Shown here: one piece after another, positions 50,273 to 58,421 of the stretch
How positions within the stretch are numbered: position 1 is the stretch's first letter
How the letters are laid out: every line of letters begins with the position of its first letter
Assembly: GCA_025992895.1 (NCBI GenBank)
Contig: DAJPGA010000001.1
Location: 507,001-571,000, forward strand
Length of the DNA stretch: 64,000 nt
Reading direction: 5' to 3'
Source of the DNA: Veillonellaceae bacterium
Lineage (GTDB): Bacteria > Bacillota > Negativicutes > Veillonellales > Dialisteraceae
Notes under the pieces: generated by a model
The model's input: the letters and a program-made list of their open reading frames with translations, nothing else
Databases searched by the model: none
Told to the model about the DNA's origin: nothing
Made by a program: the position numbers and the translations under genes

Positions 50273-51730
50273 ATGCGGAATTTTGAAGAAATTACGATCA
50301 AGCAGGTTCAGGAGGGGTATTTATCCGGGGAATTTTCCTGCGAAGAACTCGTCAAATGGTATCTGGAAAGAATAGAGAAATTTAATTTTCAGGGACCTGA
50401 GCTTCGCGCCATGATTACTGTGAATCCTAATGCTTTAGAAGAAGCTAGAAGAATGGATGAATATGTCAAAGAGCACCATGCCTTGATGGGGGCAATGCAT
50501 GGAGTTCCGACCATTCTGAAAGACAACTTCGACACGAAGGATATGGAAACAACGGCCGGATCGATTGCGCTGAAAGGCTGGAGGCCTCCTGATGATGCTT
50601 TTGTCACTGAGCGGTTAAGAAAGGCCGGCGCTGTATTTCTTGGGAAATCCAATCTTCATGAATTTGCAATTTGGGGTGAAACAATCAGCTCTATACTGGG
50701 GCAGACTTTAAATCCGTATGACTTAACCAGAACGCCGGGGGGCTCTTCAGGTGGTACAGGTGCGGCTATTGCATCCAACATGGGACTGGCCGGCCTTGGC
50801 ACTGATACTATCAATTCGATCCGTTCACCTTCTTCTGCTAATTCACTGGTCGGAATCCGCCCGACACTTGGCCTTGTCTCAAGAACTGGTATTGTTCCAT
50901 ACTCGCTGACGCAGGATACGGCCGGACCTATCTGCCGGACAGTAGAAGATGCGGCAAGGACTCTGGCGGTCATTGCCGGTTATGATCCACAGGATGATGA
51001 AACAGCCTGGTCTGCAGGGCATGTGAAAGGCTCATATGCTGATTCATTGCGTGAAGACGGTCTCAAAGGGAAACGAATAGGGGTGCTGGAGAGTCTGTTT
51101 GGCAAGGAAAAAGTCAATGAGTCTACGAATCAGGTAGTAAGAACTGCACTGAAAGCATTTGTAGAGCAGGGAGCAGTATTGATACCTGTTAAAGATAACA
51201 TTGATCAGGTATACCTAAGCAATGAAGTATCCGTTCATCTGGACGATTTCCGTCATGATCTGGATAGTTATTTGCAAAAGCTGCCCAAGGATTGGAAGAT
51301 TCATTCCATGAAGGAAATTCTGGAGCAGGGGCTCTATCATCCGTTCTCGAAAGAGAATATGGAAGATGCTATGACAAGAGAAGTCGGATCTCTGTCTTAC
51401 CTGAAAAAGCTTAGAAATCAGAAGCTCATGGCGAAGAAGATTATGAATATCATGGCAGAGAACAATTTGGATGCCATGGTTTATCCACATCAGCAGCAGC
51501 TGGTCTGCAAAGTGGGAGATCACCAGCTTCAGAGAAATGGCGTTCTTTGTTCTTCCATCGGATTCCCGTCCATTTGTGTACCGGCAGGATTTGCCCCGAG
51601 TGAACATGCACCGATTGGAGTACCGGTAGGTATGGAAATCATGGGAAGGCCATGGACAGAGTCTCTGCTGATCGAAATTGCTTACGGATTTGAACAGCAT
51701 ACACATTTCAGAAAAGAACCCGTTCTGTAG
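50273..51730 (+). CDS. Amidase-signature family hydrolase
   Basis: The 485-residue enzyme has the amidase signature Ser-cisSer-Lys triad: Lys in TILKDNFDTK (about 82), the serines in TPGGSSGGTGAAIASNMG (about 155-172) and GTDTINSIRSPSS, where the nucleophile follows. It hydrolyses amide bonds in a substrate not evident from sequence. It lacks gatB/gatC partners, so it is not the tRNA amidotransferase. It starts 17 bases after the transporter with AAGGTGGGA. Both likely respond to the HutP homolog. Confidence 0.87.
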   Translation: MRNFEEITIKQVQEGYLSGEFSCEELVKWYLERIEKFNFQGPELRAMITVNPNALEEARRMDEYVKEHHALMGAMHGVPTILKDNFDTKDMETTAGSIALKGWRPPDDAFVTERLRKAGAVFLGKSNLHEFAIWGETISSILGQTLNPYDLTRTPGGSSGGTGAAIASNMGLAGLGTDTINSIRSPSSANSLVGIRPTLGLVSRTGIVPYSLTQDTAGPICRTVEDAARTLAVIAGYDPQDDETAWSAGHVKGSYADSLREDGLKGKRIGVLESLFGKEKVNESTNQVVRTALKAFVEQGAVLIPVKDNIDQVYLSNEVSVHLDDFRHDLDSYLQKLPKDWKIHSMKEILEQGLYHPFSKENMEDAMTREVGSLSYLKKLRNQKLMAKKIMNIMAENNLDAMVYPHQQQLVCKVGDHQLQRNGVLCSSIGFPSICVPAGFAPSEHAPIGVPVGMEIMGRPWTESLLIEIAYGFEQHTHFRKEPVL

Positions 51731-51761
51731 TGACATGAGTCTCTTCCTGAATTTATCATAG

Positions 51762-51804
51762 AAAAAGCCGCGCAAAGACGAAGAATTTGTTTTGCGCGGC
51801 TTTT
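51762..51804 (+). terminator. Terminator after the amidase gene
   Basis: AAAAAGCCGCGCAAA and TTTGCGCGGCTTTT pair perfectly around 13 bases. Confidence 0.88.
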
Positions 51805-51853
51805 CATTTTAGAGTAAAATAGAAACATATTTTTTCGAAAAGGCGGTGACAGG

Positions 51854-52778
51854 ATGAGTGAGAGAACAACGGGGTTTTTAGCGACGATATCATGTTTCCT
51901 GCTCTGGGGTGCTCTTCCGATTTACTGGAAGCTCTTAGAGGGCGTCGGGGCGTATGAAATCCTGGCGCACCGGATCATATGGTCCTTCTTCGTCATGATT
52001 CCTGTGCTGATCGTCCTCAGGAAGATCGACCTCTTCAAAAGTACGGTTCGTGAGCTGATCCATAATAAGAAGAAAGGACTTCTCCAGATTGCGTCCTGCC
52101 TTCTGATCTGTGCGAACTGGTGTATTTTCATCTGGGCAGTGACGAATGACCACATCGTCGATTCCAGTTTCGGGTATTATATTAATCCGCTGATGAGTGT
52201 TTTCCTGGGCGTCCTGATTTTCCACGAACGGCTCTCCCGCTTGAAGTGGTTTGCGATTGCTATCGCGGCCTGCGGCATTCTCTGGATGAGCTTCCAGCTC
52301 GGGCAACATGCCGTATATTTCCCTGGGCGTTGCCCTGACATTTTCCCTCTATGGCGCGGCAAAGAAGGGACTCCACATCAGTCCTTTCGTCAGCATTACT
52401 TTGGAGGCGTTCCTCGTCCTTCCGATTTTCCTTGGCTACGTCATTTATCTGGGTGAGACGGGGACGGGTCATTTCCTGATTGGAAATACGGTGTATACCG
52501 TCTGCCTCATCGGGGCTGGCGTCGTCAGTGCCCTTCCGCTCGTTCTTTTTTCTGTCGGGGCCAATCACCTCCCACTGAACGTCCTTGGATTCTGCCAGTA
52601 CATTTCGCCAACCATTTCACTTCTTATCGGCATCTTCCTTTACAATGAACCGTTCAATGCAACGCAGATGACGGGCTTCGGTGTCATCTGGCTCTCCATC
52701 ATCATCTTCACCATCTCGGATATCCGGGAACAGATTCATAATGAAAAAATGGCAAAACTCGCGAAAAAGAACGCCTGA
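51854..52778 (+). pseudogene. rarD: RarD/EamA-family permease, interrupted by a frameshift
   Basis: Two overlapping frames encode one RarD-type ten-helix permease. The first (from ATG 51854) reads GFLATISCFLLWGALPIYWK to WMSFQLGQ, the second (from ATG 52308, frame +1) continues MPYISLGVALTFSLYGAAKK to IFTISDIREQI. The join is at GGGCAACATGCC: removing one base, for instance the C at 52307, restores the whole protein of about 307 residues. This is a recent mutation or a sequencing error, since both halves are otherwise intact. RarD was linked to chloramphenicol sensitivity; its substrate is unknown. Confidence 0.85.
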
Positions 52779-52782
52779 AATC

Positions 52783-52828
52783 AGAAAAAGCTTTGGAACA
52801 CGGCATGCCGCATTTCCAAAGCTTTTCT
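52783..52828. terminator. Bidirectional terminator
   Basis: AGAAAAGCTTTGGAA-type arms (AAAAGCTTTGGAA and TTCCAAAGCTTTT) enclose about 15 bases containing GGCATGCC. It lies between converging genes. Confidence 0.85.
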
Positions 52829-52847
52829 ATTGGTCTTTCCTATTCAA

Positions 52848-53147
52848 TTATTTATTAGCAGCTGCGTTCTGCAGAGCGATTCTCCAGTCACGGCCCTGCT
52901 GATGAACGTCATTCGGGTCTACCTTTTCCTGATCCTTCTGGTCCTGAACGACTTCTTCCTTCTGCTGCGCGGTCAGATGGATGCTCTGATCCTGATCCGG
53001 AGCACCCTTCTTCTGTGCGTTGTAGAGTGCGATTCTCCAGTCACGTCCCGGATCGTTAGCTGCTGCGGGATCTGCTGCCTGAACGCCTACAGAAACACAA
53101 GCCAGAGCTAAGCCGGCTGCTGCGATTGCCATTGTCAGTTTTTTCAT
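52848..53147 (-). CDS. Small exported protein with two GRDWRIAL motifs
   Basis: The 99-residue precursor has a signal peptide (KKLTMAIAAAGLALACVSVGVQA-A). The mature 75 residues contain the motif GRDWRIAL twice: GRDWRIALYNA near its start and GRDWRIALQNA near its end, separated by a Gln/Asp/Lys-rich linker. It is therefore a periplasmic or secreted protein with two short identical binding motifs. I do not recognise the family. AAGGAG precedes ATG. A leader hairpin ATCCAC-AACCC-GTGGAT lies at 53164-53180. Confidence 0.75.
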   Translation of the reverse strand: MKKLTMAIAAAGLALACVSVGVQAADPAAANDPGRDWRIALYNAQKKGAPDQDQSIHLTAQQKEEVVQDQKDQEKVDPNDVHQQGRDWRIALQNAAANK

Positions 53148-53325
53148 GATGACTCTCCTTTTCTATCCACAACCCGTGGATACCTTGATAACTATATTAT
53201 ATTCCTAAACAAGTTGTAAGTTAATAGAAAGATTTAGAAATAGAAATAAAGAAATCAACAAAAATTTTTATACTCATCAATAAAATGCATAAGTCTGAAA
53301 CGGGTCACGTCTGATTTTGCTCTGC

Positions 53326-53354
53326 TTTACCATTCCTTATACAGGTAGTATAAT
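53326..53354 (+). promoter_or_regulatory. Promoter of the MORN/DUF4352 lipoprotein gene
   Basis: TTTACC and TATAAT are 17 bases apart, 57 bases before the start codon. Confidence 0.6.
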
Positions 53355-53410
53355 GATAAATATAGATATAGTTTTAGAAATATCATTTCAAAGGAAGCGG
53401 GGGGCTTATT

Positions 53411-54247
53411 ATGAAATGGAAAAAACTGGGCATGGGGATTGCCGTCCTGCTGGCTGTCGGAACACTGGCAGGCTGCGGTGCTAAGACTGTCAAGAACGAA
53501 CAGATCACACTGGATCTTTCCTTCGGACAGAGAGCGGGAACCTATACGGGCGAGGTCAATGAAACGAGCATTCCGAACGGAAAAGGAAAGTTCGTTTCCA
53601 AGAACTCTTCAGGCATGGAATGGACCTATGAAGGCCAGTTCAAGGAAGGCCACTTCGACGGCAAGGGCAAGACAGAATGGCCGGCCATCGGCGTCGTCAA
53701 GGAAGGCACCTATAAGAACGACCGCCTGAACGGCGAAGGCAGGATGTACAAGAAGAACGGGGACAAGACATACGAATACAAGGGGAACTTCACGGCGGGC
53801 CTTCCTATGGAATCCAAGGTCATAGAACTCAACCAGCAGACCACCTTTGACGACTGGACCTATAAAGCCACGAAAGTAGAGACACAAGACTCCATCGGAA
53901 ACAGGCAGGCTGGCGGCAAGTACATCCTTGTCACCGTGGACGAAACGAATAACGGAGACAGCGCCCGCCAGCCAGGCGCAGACAGCTTCTTCATGGTCGT
54001 CGATAAAACAAACGGCGACCGCTACAGCATGGATACTGATGCCTCCCTGGCGCTCATGGACGTCACAGGTGACTGGAGCATCCCATGGATACTCTCCTCC
54101 GTCGGACCTGGAGAAACAGCAGATGGCATCGTCTACGTCTTTGACATCCCGAAAGATGCGGACCTATCCAATTACCTTCTCCTCCCGACAAGAAGCATGG
54201 GCGGCGTAGCTCCGATCCAGCTCGCGGAAAAAGAAACACTGAAATAG
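53411..54247 (+). CDS. Lipoprotein with MORN-like repeats and a DUF4352-like domain
   Basis: The 278-residue protein has a lipoprotein signal with lipobox LAGC (Cys22). Two or three MORN-like repeats follow (WTYEGQFKEGHFDGKGKTEW, EGTYKNDRLNGEGRMY, about 65-125), then a beta-rich domain with ILVTVDETNNGDSARQP and GETADGIVYVFDIP, which resembles DUF4352 extracellular domains. It would sit on the outer face of a membrane. Its repeats resemble those of the tandem lipoproteins at 58422 and 59912. Function unknown; envelope sensing or binding is a guess. Confidence 0.8.
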   Translation: MKWKKLGMGIAVLLAVGTLAGCGAKTVKNEQITLDLSFGQRAGTYTGEVNETSIPNGKGKFVSKNSSGMEWTYEGQFKEGHFDGKGKTEWPAIGVVKEGTYKNDRLNGEGRMYKKNGDKTYEYKGNFTAGLPMESKVIELNQQTTFDDWTYKATKVETQDSIGNRQAGGKYILVTVDETNNGDSARQPGADSFFMVVDKTNGDRYSMDTDASLALMDVTGDWSIPWILSSVGPGETADGIVYVFDIPKDADLSNYLLLPTRSMGGVAPIQLAEKETLK

Positions 54248-54318
54248 AGTGGTAGACATTCATGCTAAATAATCTTAAATAGCAGGATGAGACAGAATTA
54301 CGGGATCATGGAGCGTAA

Positions 54319-55011
54319 ATGGAGATTAAAATCATTGGCATAGGCGGTGGGGGTATACAGGCTCTTAACCACATGATTGACGCTGGGTTGCAAGATGTTG
54401 ATTTTGTGGCAGTAGATACCGGGGAGCATGAACTGAAAAAATCCCGGGCAGCAACCAAAATTCAGATCTATGACTTTGCAGGTTTGGACCGCATAGTTGT
54501 GGAAACCGAAGAGGATTTTGGTAAAGAAGCTAAAGATAAGCTGATAGAAATCATAGACGATACGGATCAGGTATTTCTTGTCACAGGAGTGGGTGGAGGC
54601 ACCGGCAGCGGGGCCGCTCCTGTAATTGCAGCCTGGGCCCAAAAGGCAGGTGCGCTGACTGTCGGTATAGTGACTACACCGTTCCGTTTTGAGAGCCGTA
54701 TCCGGCACGATCGTGCCAAACGAGGCCTTACCTGCCTGAAATCCAAAGCAGATATATTGCTTGCTGTCTCGAGCGACAAGGTGGATGAAGCATTAAACAA
54801 ACAGAGGAAATCTTTGATAGATACATGGAACCAGATTGATGATGTAGTAAGCCAGGCCGTGCAGAGCGTTATTAATCTGACGGCCAAACCGGGCTTGATT
54901 GGTACGGACTTCAAAGATGTCAAAAACATCGTTTCATATATTGCCAAGGCTGTAGATCAGAATATTGTTACGGTCTCTGCCGCCAGCATGGATGGTACGA
55001 GGCATCGTTGA
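54319..55011 (+). CDS. Truncated FtsZ-like GTPase
   Basis: The 230-residue protein has the FtsZ/tubulin GTP site: GIGGGGIQALNHM, FVAVDTGEHEL and the signature VTGVGGGTGSGAAPVIAAWA (about 91-110). The synergy-loop asparagine is missing (GLIGTDFKDVK), though both catalytic aspartates remain. The protein ends about 150 residues short of FtsZ, just past this loop, so the C-terminal domain and tail are absent. It is not the cell-division FtsZ. No open continuation is convincing in other frames. It may be a decaying copy, a modulator of FtsZ, or part of a mobile region; its codon use is more AT-rich than its neighbours. Confidence 0.78.
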   Translation: MEIKIIGIGGGGIQALNHMIDAGLQDVDFVAVDTGEHELKKSRAATKIQIYDFAGLDRIVVETEEDFGKEAKDKLIEIIDDTDQVFLVTGVGGGTGSGAAPVIAAWAQKAGALTVGIVTTPFRFESRIRHDRAKRGLTCLKSKADILLAVSSDKVDEALNKQRKSLIDTWNQIDDVVSQAVQSVINLTAKPGLIGTDFKDVKNIVSYIAKAVDQNIVTVSAASMDGTRHR

Positions 55012-55128
55012 AAGTTGGAATCGGTTTTCTCGGCGGATGGATCGGATGAATCAGTCATTGGAATTTTGTGAAATGACGAATTACCATATTCCGGAATTTC
55101 TTGAAAGAATGATTCAGCATTTAAATCA

Positions 55129-55167
55129 AAAAAAACTCTCGCAGGTATGATGCCTGCGGGAGTTTTT
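55129..55167. terminator. Bidirectional terminator
   Basis: AAAAACTCTCGCAGG and CCTGCGGGAGTTTTT pair around seven bases between converging genes. Confidence 0.87.
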
Positions 55168-55178
55168 CGTTTCTATCT

Positions 55179-56399
55179 TTATTTCTCTGTTTGTGCCCGT
55201 GCTGCAGCTGGTTCTGTTCTAAGGTTCTTGAGGAAGAGAGCGGTGATCCAGATGGCTGCGCCGAGGAATCCTAAGAGGACGAATGCGCCGGTGAGGCCTT
55301 TCAGGTCGGCGATGTGGCCGAGAACCGGAGTGACGGTGCCGCCAATGCTGACGGCAAGGCCCAGGGTGACGCCGGAGGCGAAGCCCATGTGGTTAGGCAG
55401 GTACTGCTGGCCGGAGATGACCATCGGGCTGTAGCAGAGGCCGATGCCCATGCCCATCGGGATGAGGAGGAGGGCTGCTGTGTAAATATTCGGTGCCATC
55501 GGGAATGCAATGAGGCCGAAGGCGAGGAGGGTGGTGGAGAAGACGATGGTCTTCTTTTCGCCCCAGTAATCAGCCAGTCTTCCGCCAAGGAGGGCAGAAA
55601 GTGCGGACATCGCATAGTAGCAGCTCAGCATGGCACTGCTGACGGTGTCGCTCTGGTGCATGACGTGAAGCATGTAGAGGACAAGGAAGGTGCTGATGCC
55701 GCTGTTGATGATCGAGCGGAGCGTCACGAGGACGCCGAGTTTACAGAAGGCCCAGACATCATCTTTCCCTTCTGCCGAAGACTTCTTAGCCTTGGCTGCC
55801 GCTTGGACGGCTAAGTCTTTCGGGAAGAAAAGAGGAAGGGCAAGGCCGAAGAGCATCGGCGGGATGAGAAAGATGATTGTGCCTTTGAGGCCGAAGAGCG
55901 TGATTCCCAAAGTGGCAAGAATCGGGCCCAAGGTGAAGCCCAGGTTTCCGCCAAAGGAGAAGACGCCCATGCTGGTGCCTTTTTTCTTGGCGCCGCTTGT
56001 AGCATTGACAAGCTTGGCTGCCTGCGGGTGGAAGAGGGCAATGCCGATACCACTGATCATGACAGCGACGCAGAGGGCATAGAAATTAGAGAGGAAGCCC
56101 GTGAGCGCCATGCCGCCGCCTGCCAGGCAGACGCCAAGGAGCATGCAGTAAGGACGGTTCTTCTTATCTGCCATGTGTCCGAAAATCGGCTGGATGATGG
56201 ATCCGGCAAGGTTCGAGGCCATGACGAGGAGAGCCGCGGTGGTGTAATCATAATGGTATGCAGCGACGAGGAAAGGGAGTATCGCTGCCAGTGTGCCCTG
56301 ATTGATATCCGTGCACATGTGGCCGAGGGCGAGGATGTAACGTGCCCTGGTCTGCTTTTCTTGAAGTGCGGTTTCATTCGCGGAGATAGCTTGTGTCAT
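55179..56399 (-). CDS. MFS exporter, fosmidomycin-resistance (Fsr) type
   Basis: The 406-residue inner-membrane protein has 12 hydrophobic segments. The start YILALGHMCTDINQGTLAAILPFL, GHMADKKNRPY after helix 2 and FHPQAAKLVN are characteristic of the Fsr branch of the major facilitator superfamily. Relatives confer fosmidomycin resistance; the natural substrate is unclear. ATG 56399 follows AAAGGA; the frame opens five codons upstream. It lies 25 bases after the alkyltransferase gene, in the same direction. Confidence 0.87.
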   Translation of the reverse strand: MTQAISANETALQEKQTRARYILALGHMCTDINQGTLAAILPFLVAAYHYDYTTAALLVMASNLAGSIIQPIFGHMADKKNRPYCMLLGVCLAGGGMALTGFLSNFYALCVAVMISGIGIALFHPQAAKLVNATSGAKKKGTSMGVFSFGGNLGFTLGPILATLGITLFGLKGTIIFLIPPMLFGLALPLFFPKDLAVQAAAKAKKSSAEGKDDVWAFCKLGVLVTLRSIINSGISTFLVLYMLHVMHQSDTVSSAMLSCYYAMSALSALLGGRLADYWGEKKTIVFSTTLLAFGLIAFPMAPNIYTAALLLIPMGMGIGLCYSPMVISGQQYLPNHMGFASGVTLGLAVSIGGTVTPVLGHIADLKGLTGAFVLLGFLGAAIWITALFLKNLRTEPAAARAQTEK

Positions 56400-56424
56400 G
56401 TGATTTCCTTTCATGGAAATGGGA

Positions 56425-56958
56425 TCAGAGCGCTGTTCCTTTCTTCGGTATGAAGAAATGGCTCATGTCCGCTTTTTCCAGTTTCAATAGTTGTATTTTT
56501 TTGTCGATGCCGCCGGCGTAGCCCGTGAGGCTTCCATTTGTTCCGACGACCCTGTGACAGGGAATAAGGATAGAGATTTCATTATGACCGACCGCGCCGC
56601 CAACGGCTTGGGAAGACATACGGGAAAGCCCGTGCTTCTCTGCGATCCTTCCGGCGATGGCGCCGTAGGTCATAGTCTGCCCATACGGGATGGTGAGGAG
56701 AATGTCCCAGACTTCCTTCTGAAAGGCCGTTCCATTCATGTGGATAGGAACCTGGAAATCCGGTTTCCTTCCTGAGAAATACACGTCCAGCCAGCGCTTC
56801 GCTTCACGGAGAATGGGGGTGTCCATTTCCTTGTGAGCAGGAGCGAGAAGGCGGGCGAAGTATTTCTGCCCTTCGAACCAGAGTCCGGTCATGCCCTCAT
56901 CATCCGCAGCCATGAGCATAACGCCCAGCGGGGATTCGTAGTGACTTGTGTACTGCAT
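56425..56958 (-). CDS. ogt: Methylated-DNA--protein-cysteine methyltransferase
   Basis: The 177-residue protein transfers alkyl groups from O6-alkylguanine to its own cysteine. The active site is PCHRVVG (about 139-145), with the helix-turn-helix arginine region and FQKEVWDILLTIPYGQTMTYGAIA before it. A second feature is the GTNGSLTGYAGG loop. The start is the second ATG (56958), six bases behind AAGGAG; a frame reaching 57390 lacks support. It shares its direction with the fsr-like gene and is divergent from the AraC regulator. Confidence 0.93.
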   Translation of the reverse strand: MQYTSHYESPLGVMLMAADDEGMTGLWFEGQKYFARLLAPAHKEMDTPILREAKRWLDVYFSGRKPDFQVPIHMNGTAFQKEVWDILLTIPYGQTMTYGAIAGRIAEKHGLSRMSSQAVGGAVGHNEISILIPCHRVVGTNGSLTGYAGGIDKKIQLLKLEKADMSHFFIPKKGTAL

Positions 56959-57265
56959 CATGATCTCCTTTCTTTCGTCCCGGGATAATGGCCTCCTGGA
57001 CAAAAGGCCATTCTGAAAGGCAGGAAACCGGCGGTACTTGATGGACGGGGAGCCGGCCTTCAGGCGGCTGGCACGAAGCAGCGAGACTGATACGCTGATT
57101 CCTGTCAGCCATCCGGAAGAGTCTTGTTTCCCTGCCGCGGAAATAACCGCGTATACCCGAATCTTGACTTTCTTCCTGAGCACACTATAATTATATGACA
57201 GAAAAACAACTATAAATATGATAAAACCACTGAAAACTATCACAAAATAACCAAAGGAGCGGACC

Positions 57266-58138
57266 ATGGCAAGAGAAAGAGAGAAATACATCAATTCCAT
57301 CAATCTGAACAGCCAGACAGATTTCCCATACCTCGTCCTCGACGTCGTCAACGACCGTTCATATCCAAGAAATCCGGGCTTCCACGTCATGCACTGGCAT
57401 GAGGATCTTCAGTTCGGCTATGTCCTGGAAGGCGCCGTCGTTCTCGAAACGCTCGATGAATCATGGAAAGTCAGCGAGGGGGAGGGATTCTTCATCAATA
57501 AGAACGTCATCCACACCGTCCGCCGACTTGGAAACTGTCATTACAAAAGCTTCATCTTTCCAACTTATTTCCTTGGCTTCTATGAAGGCAGCCCCGCCCG
57601 TGACATCGTCGACAGCATCACGGAAAACGAGGAAATCACCTGCCTTTCCTTCGCCAATAAGGAAGCATGGAAGACATCCGTCAATGAAAATCTCGCCATC
57701 CTGGCCGATATGGAAAAGGAAAAGACAGAGTACTACGCCTACGAAATCCTCCTCCGTCTTGCCTCGCTCTGGCTGACCCTCCGGAAGAACATCACGCTTC
57801 CTGAGCAGCGAAAGGAAAGTGCTGTGCACCTCCGCATGAAGAAGATCCTCCAGTACATCGAAGAGCACTACGGCGAAGACATCACCCTCGAAGACATGGC
57901 AGCAAGCGCCAGCATCAGCAAGACGGAATGCGCCCGCTGCTTCAAGACGAGCCTGAACACCACGCCCTACAAGTACCTCACCGAATTCCGCCTCTCCAAA
58001 GCCGCAAGGCGCCTCAAGACGACCGACGACCCCATAGGCACCATCGCCGCCGAAGCAGGATTCCACCAGGTCAGCCACTTCGGGAAACTCTTCAAGGAAA
58101 AGACAGGCTCCTCACCAAGAGAATACAGAAGGAAATGA
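57266..58138 (+). CDS. AraC-family transcriptional regulator
   Basis: The 290-residue protein has an N-terminal cupin-type sensor (MHWHEDLQFGYVLEGAVVLET, with SEGEGFFINKNVIHTV) and a C-terminal double helix-turn-helix: ITLEDMAASASISKTECARCFK and DPIGTIAAEAGFHQVSHFGKLFKEKTGSSPREYR in part. It is divergent from ogt and the Fsr-type exporter, with 307 bases between, and is likely to control one of them. AAAGGAG precedes ATG. The ligand is unknown. Confidence 0.9.
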   Translation: MAREREKYINSINLNSQTDFPYLVLDVVNDRSYPRNPGFHVMHWHEDLQFGYVLEGAVVLETLDESWKVSEGEGFFINKNVIHTVRRLGNCHYKSFIFPTYFLGFYEGSPARDIVDSITENEEITCLSFANKEAWKTSVNENLAILADMEKEKTEYYAYEILLRLASLWLTLRKNITLPEQRKESAVHLRMKKILQYIEEHYGEDITLEDMAASASISKTECARCFKTSLNTTPYKYLTEFRLSKAARRLKTTDDPIGTIAAEAGFHQVSHFGKLFKEKTGSSPREYRRK

Positions 58139-58152
58139 TGTTTCGTCCACGC

Positions 58153-58411
58153 AAAAAGGAGCTGTGACAAAATCCATCAAAACACTGTTTTTCCTTTTCT
58201 CGAACGAAGTTCGGTTTAAGGGTGTTTGAGCTTGCCCCGTAGGGGGAGCTGGCGCCGTAGGCGACTGAGGAGGTTCATTTCCTTCGAGCGCAGCGAGGTT
58301 TTGAGGCTTTCAGATAACACAAATATACAAATGTGTTGGATTATCTTCTAATTGAATATACCAGCATAAAAAGAGCTGTAGCAAAATGATTGCACATTTT
58401 GTCACAGCCCC
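58153..58411 (+). repeat. Hairpin-array repeat bounded by inverted GCTGTGACAAAAT
   Basis: GCTGTGACAAAAT at 58161-58173 recurs inverted at 58396-58408. Between them lie short hairpins CGAAC-GAA-GTTCG, CCCC-GTA-GGGG and GCGCC-GTA-GGCG. The first 75 bases match the repeat right of the IS element (14862-14938, inverted). No gene is present. It could be a small non-autonomous mobile element or a split terminator. Confidence 0.6.
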
Positions 58412-58415
58412 TTTA
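58368..58415. terminator. Terminator after the first MORN lipoprotein gene
   Basis: AAAAAGAGCTGTAGCAAAATG pairs with CATTTTGTCACAGCCCCTTT around ATTGCA. On the minus strand it lies just past the stop of the gene at 58422. Confidence 0.75.
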
Positions 58416-58421
58416 TTATTT

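Noticed and set aside
50273..51730. Glutamyl-tRNA amidotransferase subunit A
   Set aside because: gatB and gatC are absent and the neighbours are a HutP homolog and an organic acid transporter.
56959..57390. N-terminal extension of the alkyltransferase
   Set aside because: The frame is open but crosses the divergent AraC promoter, and a good ribosome site sets the start at 56958.
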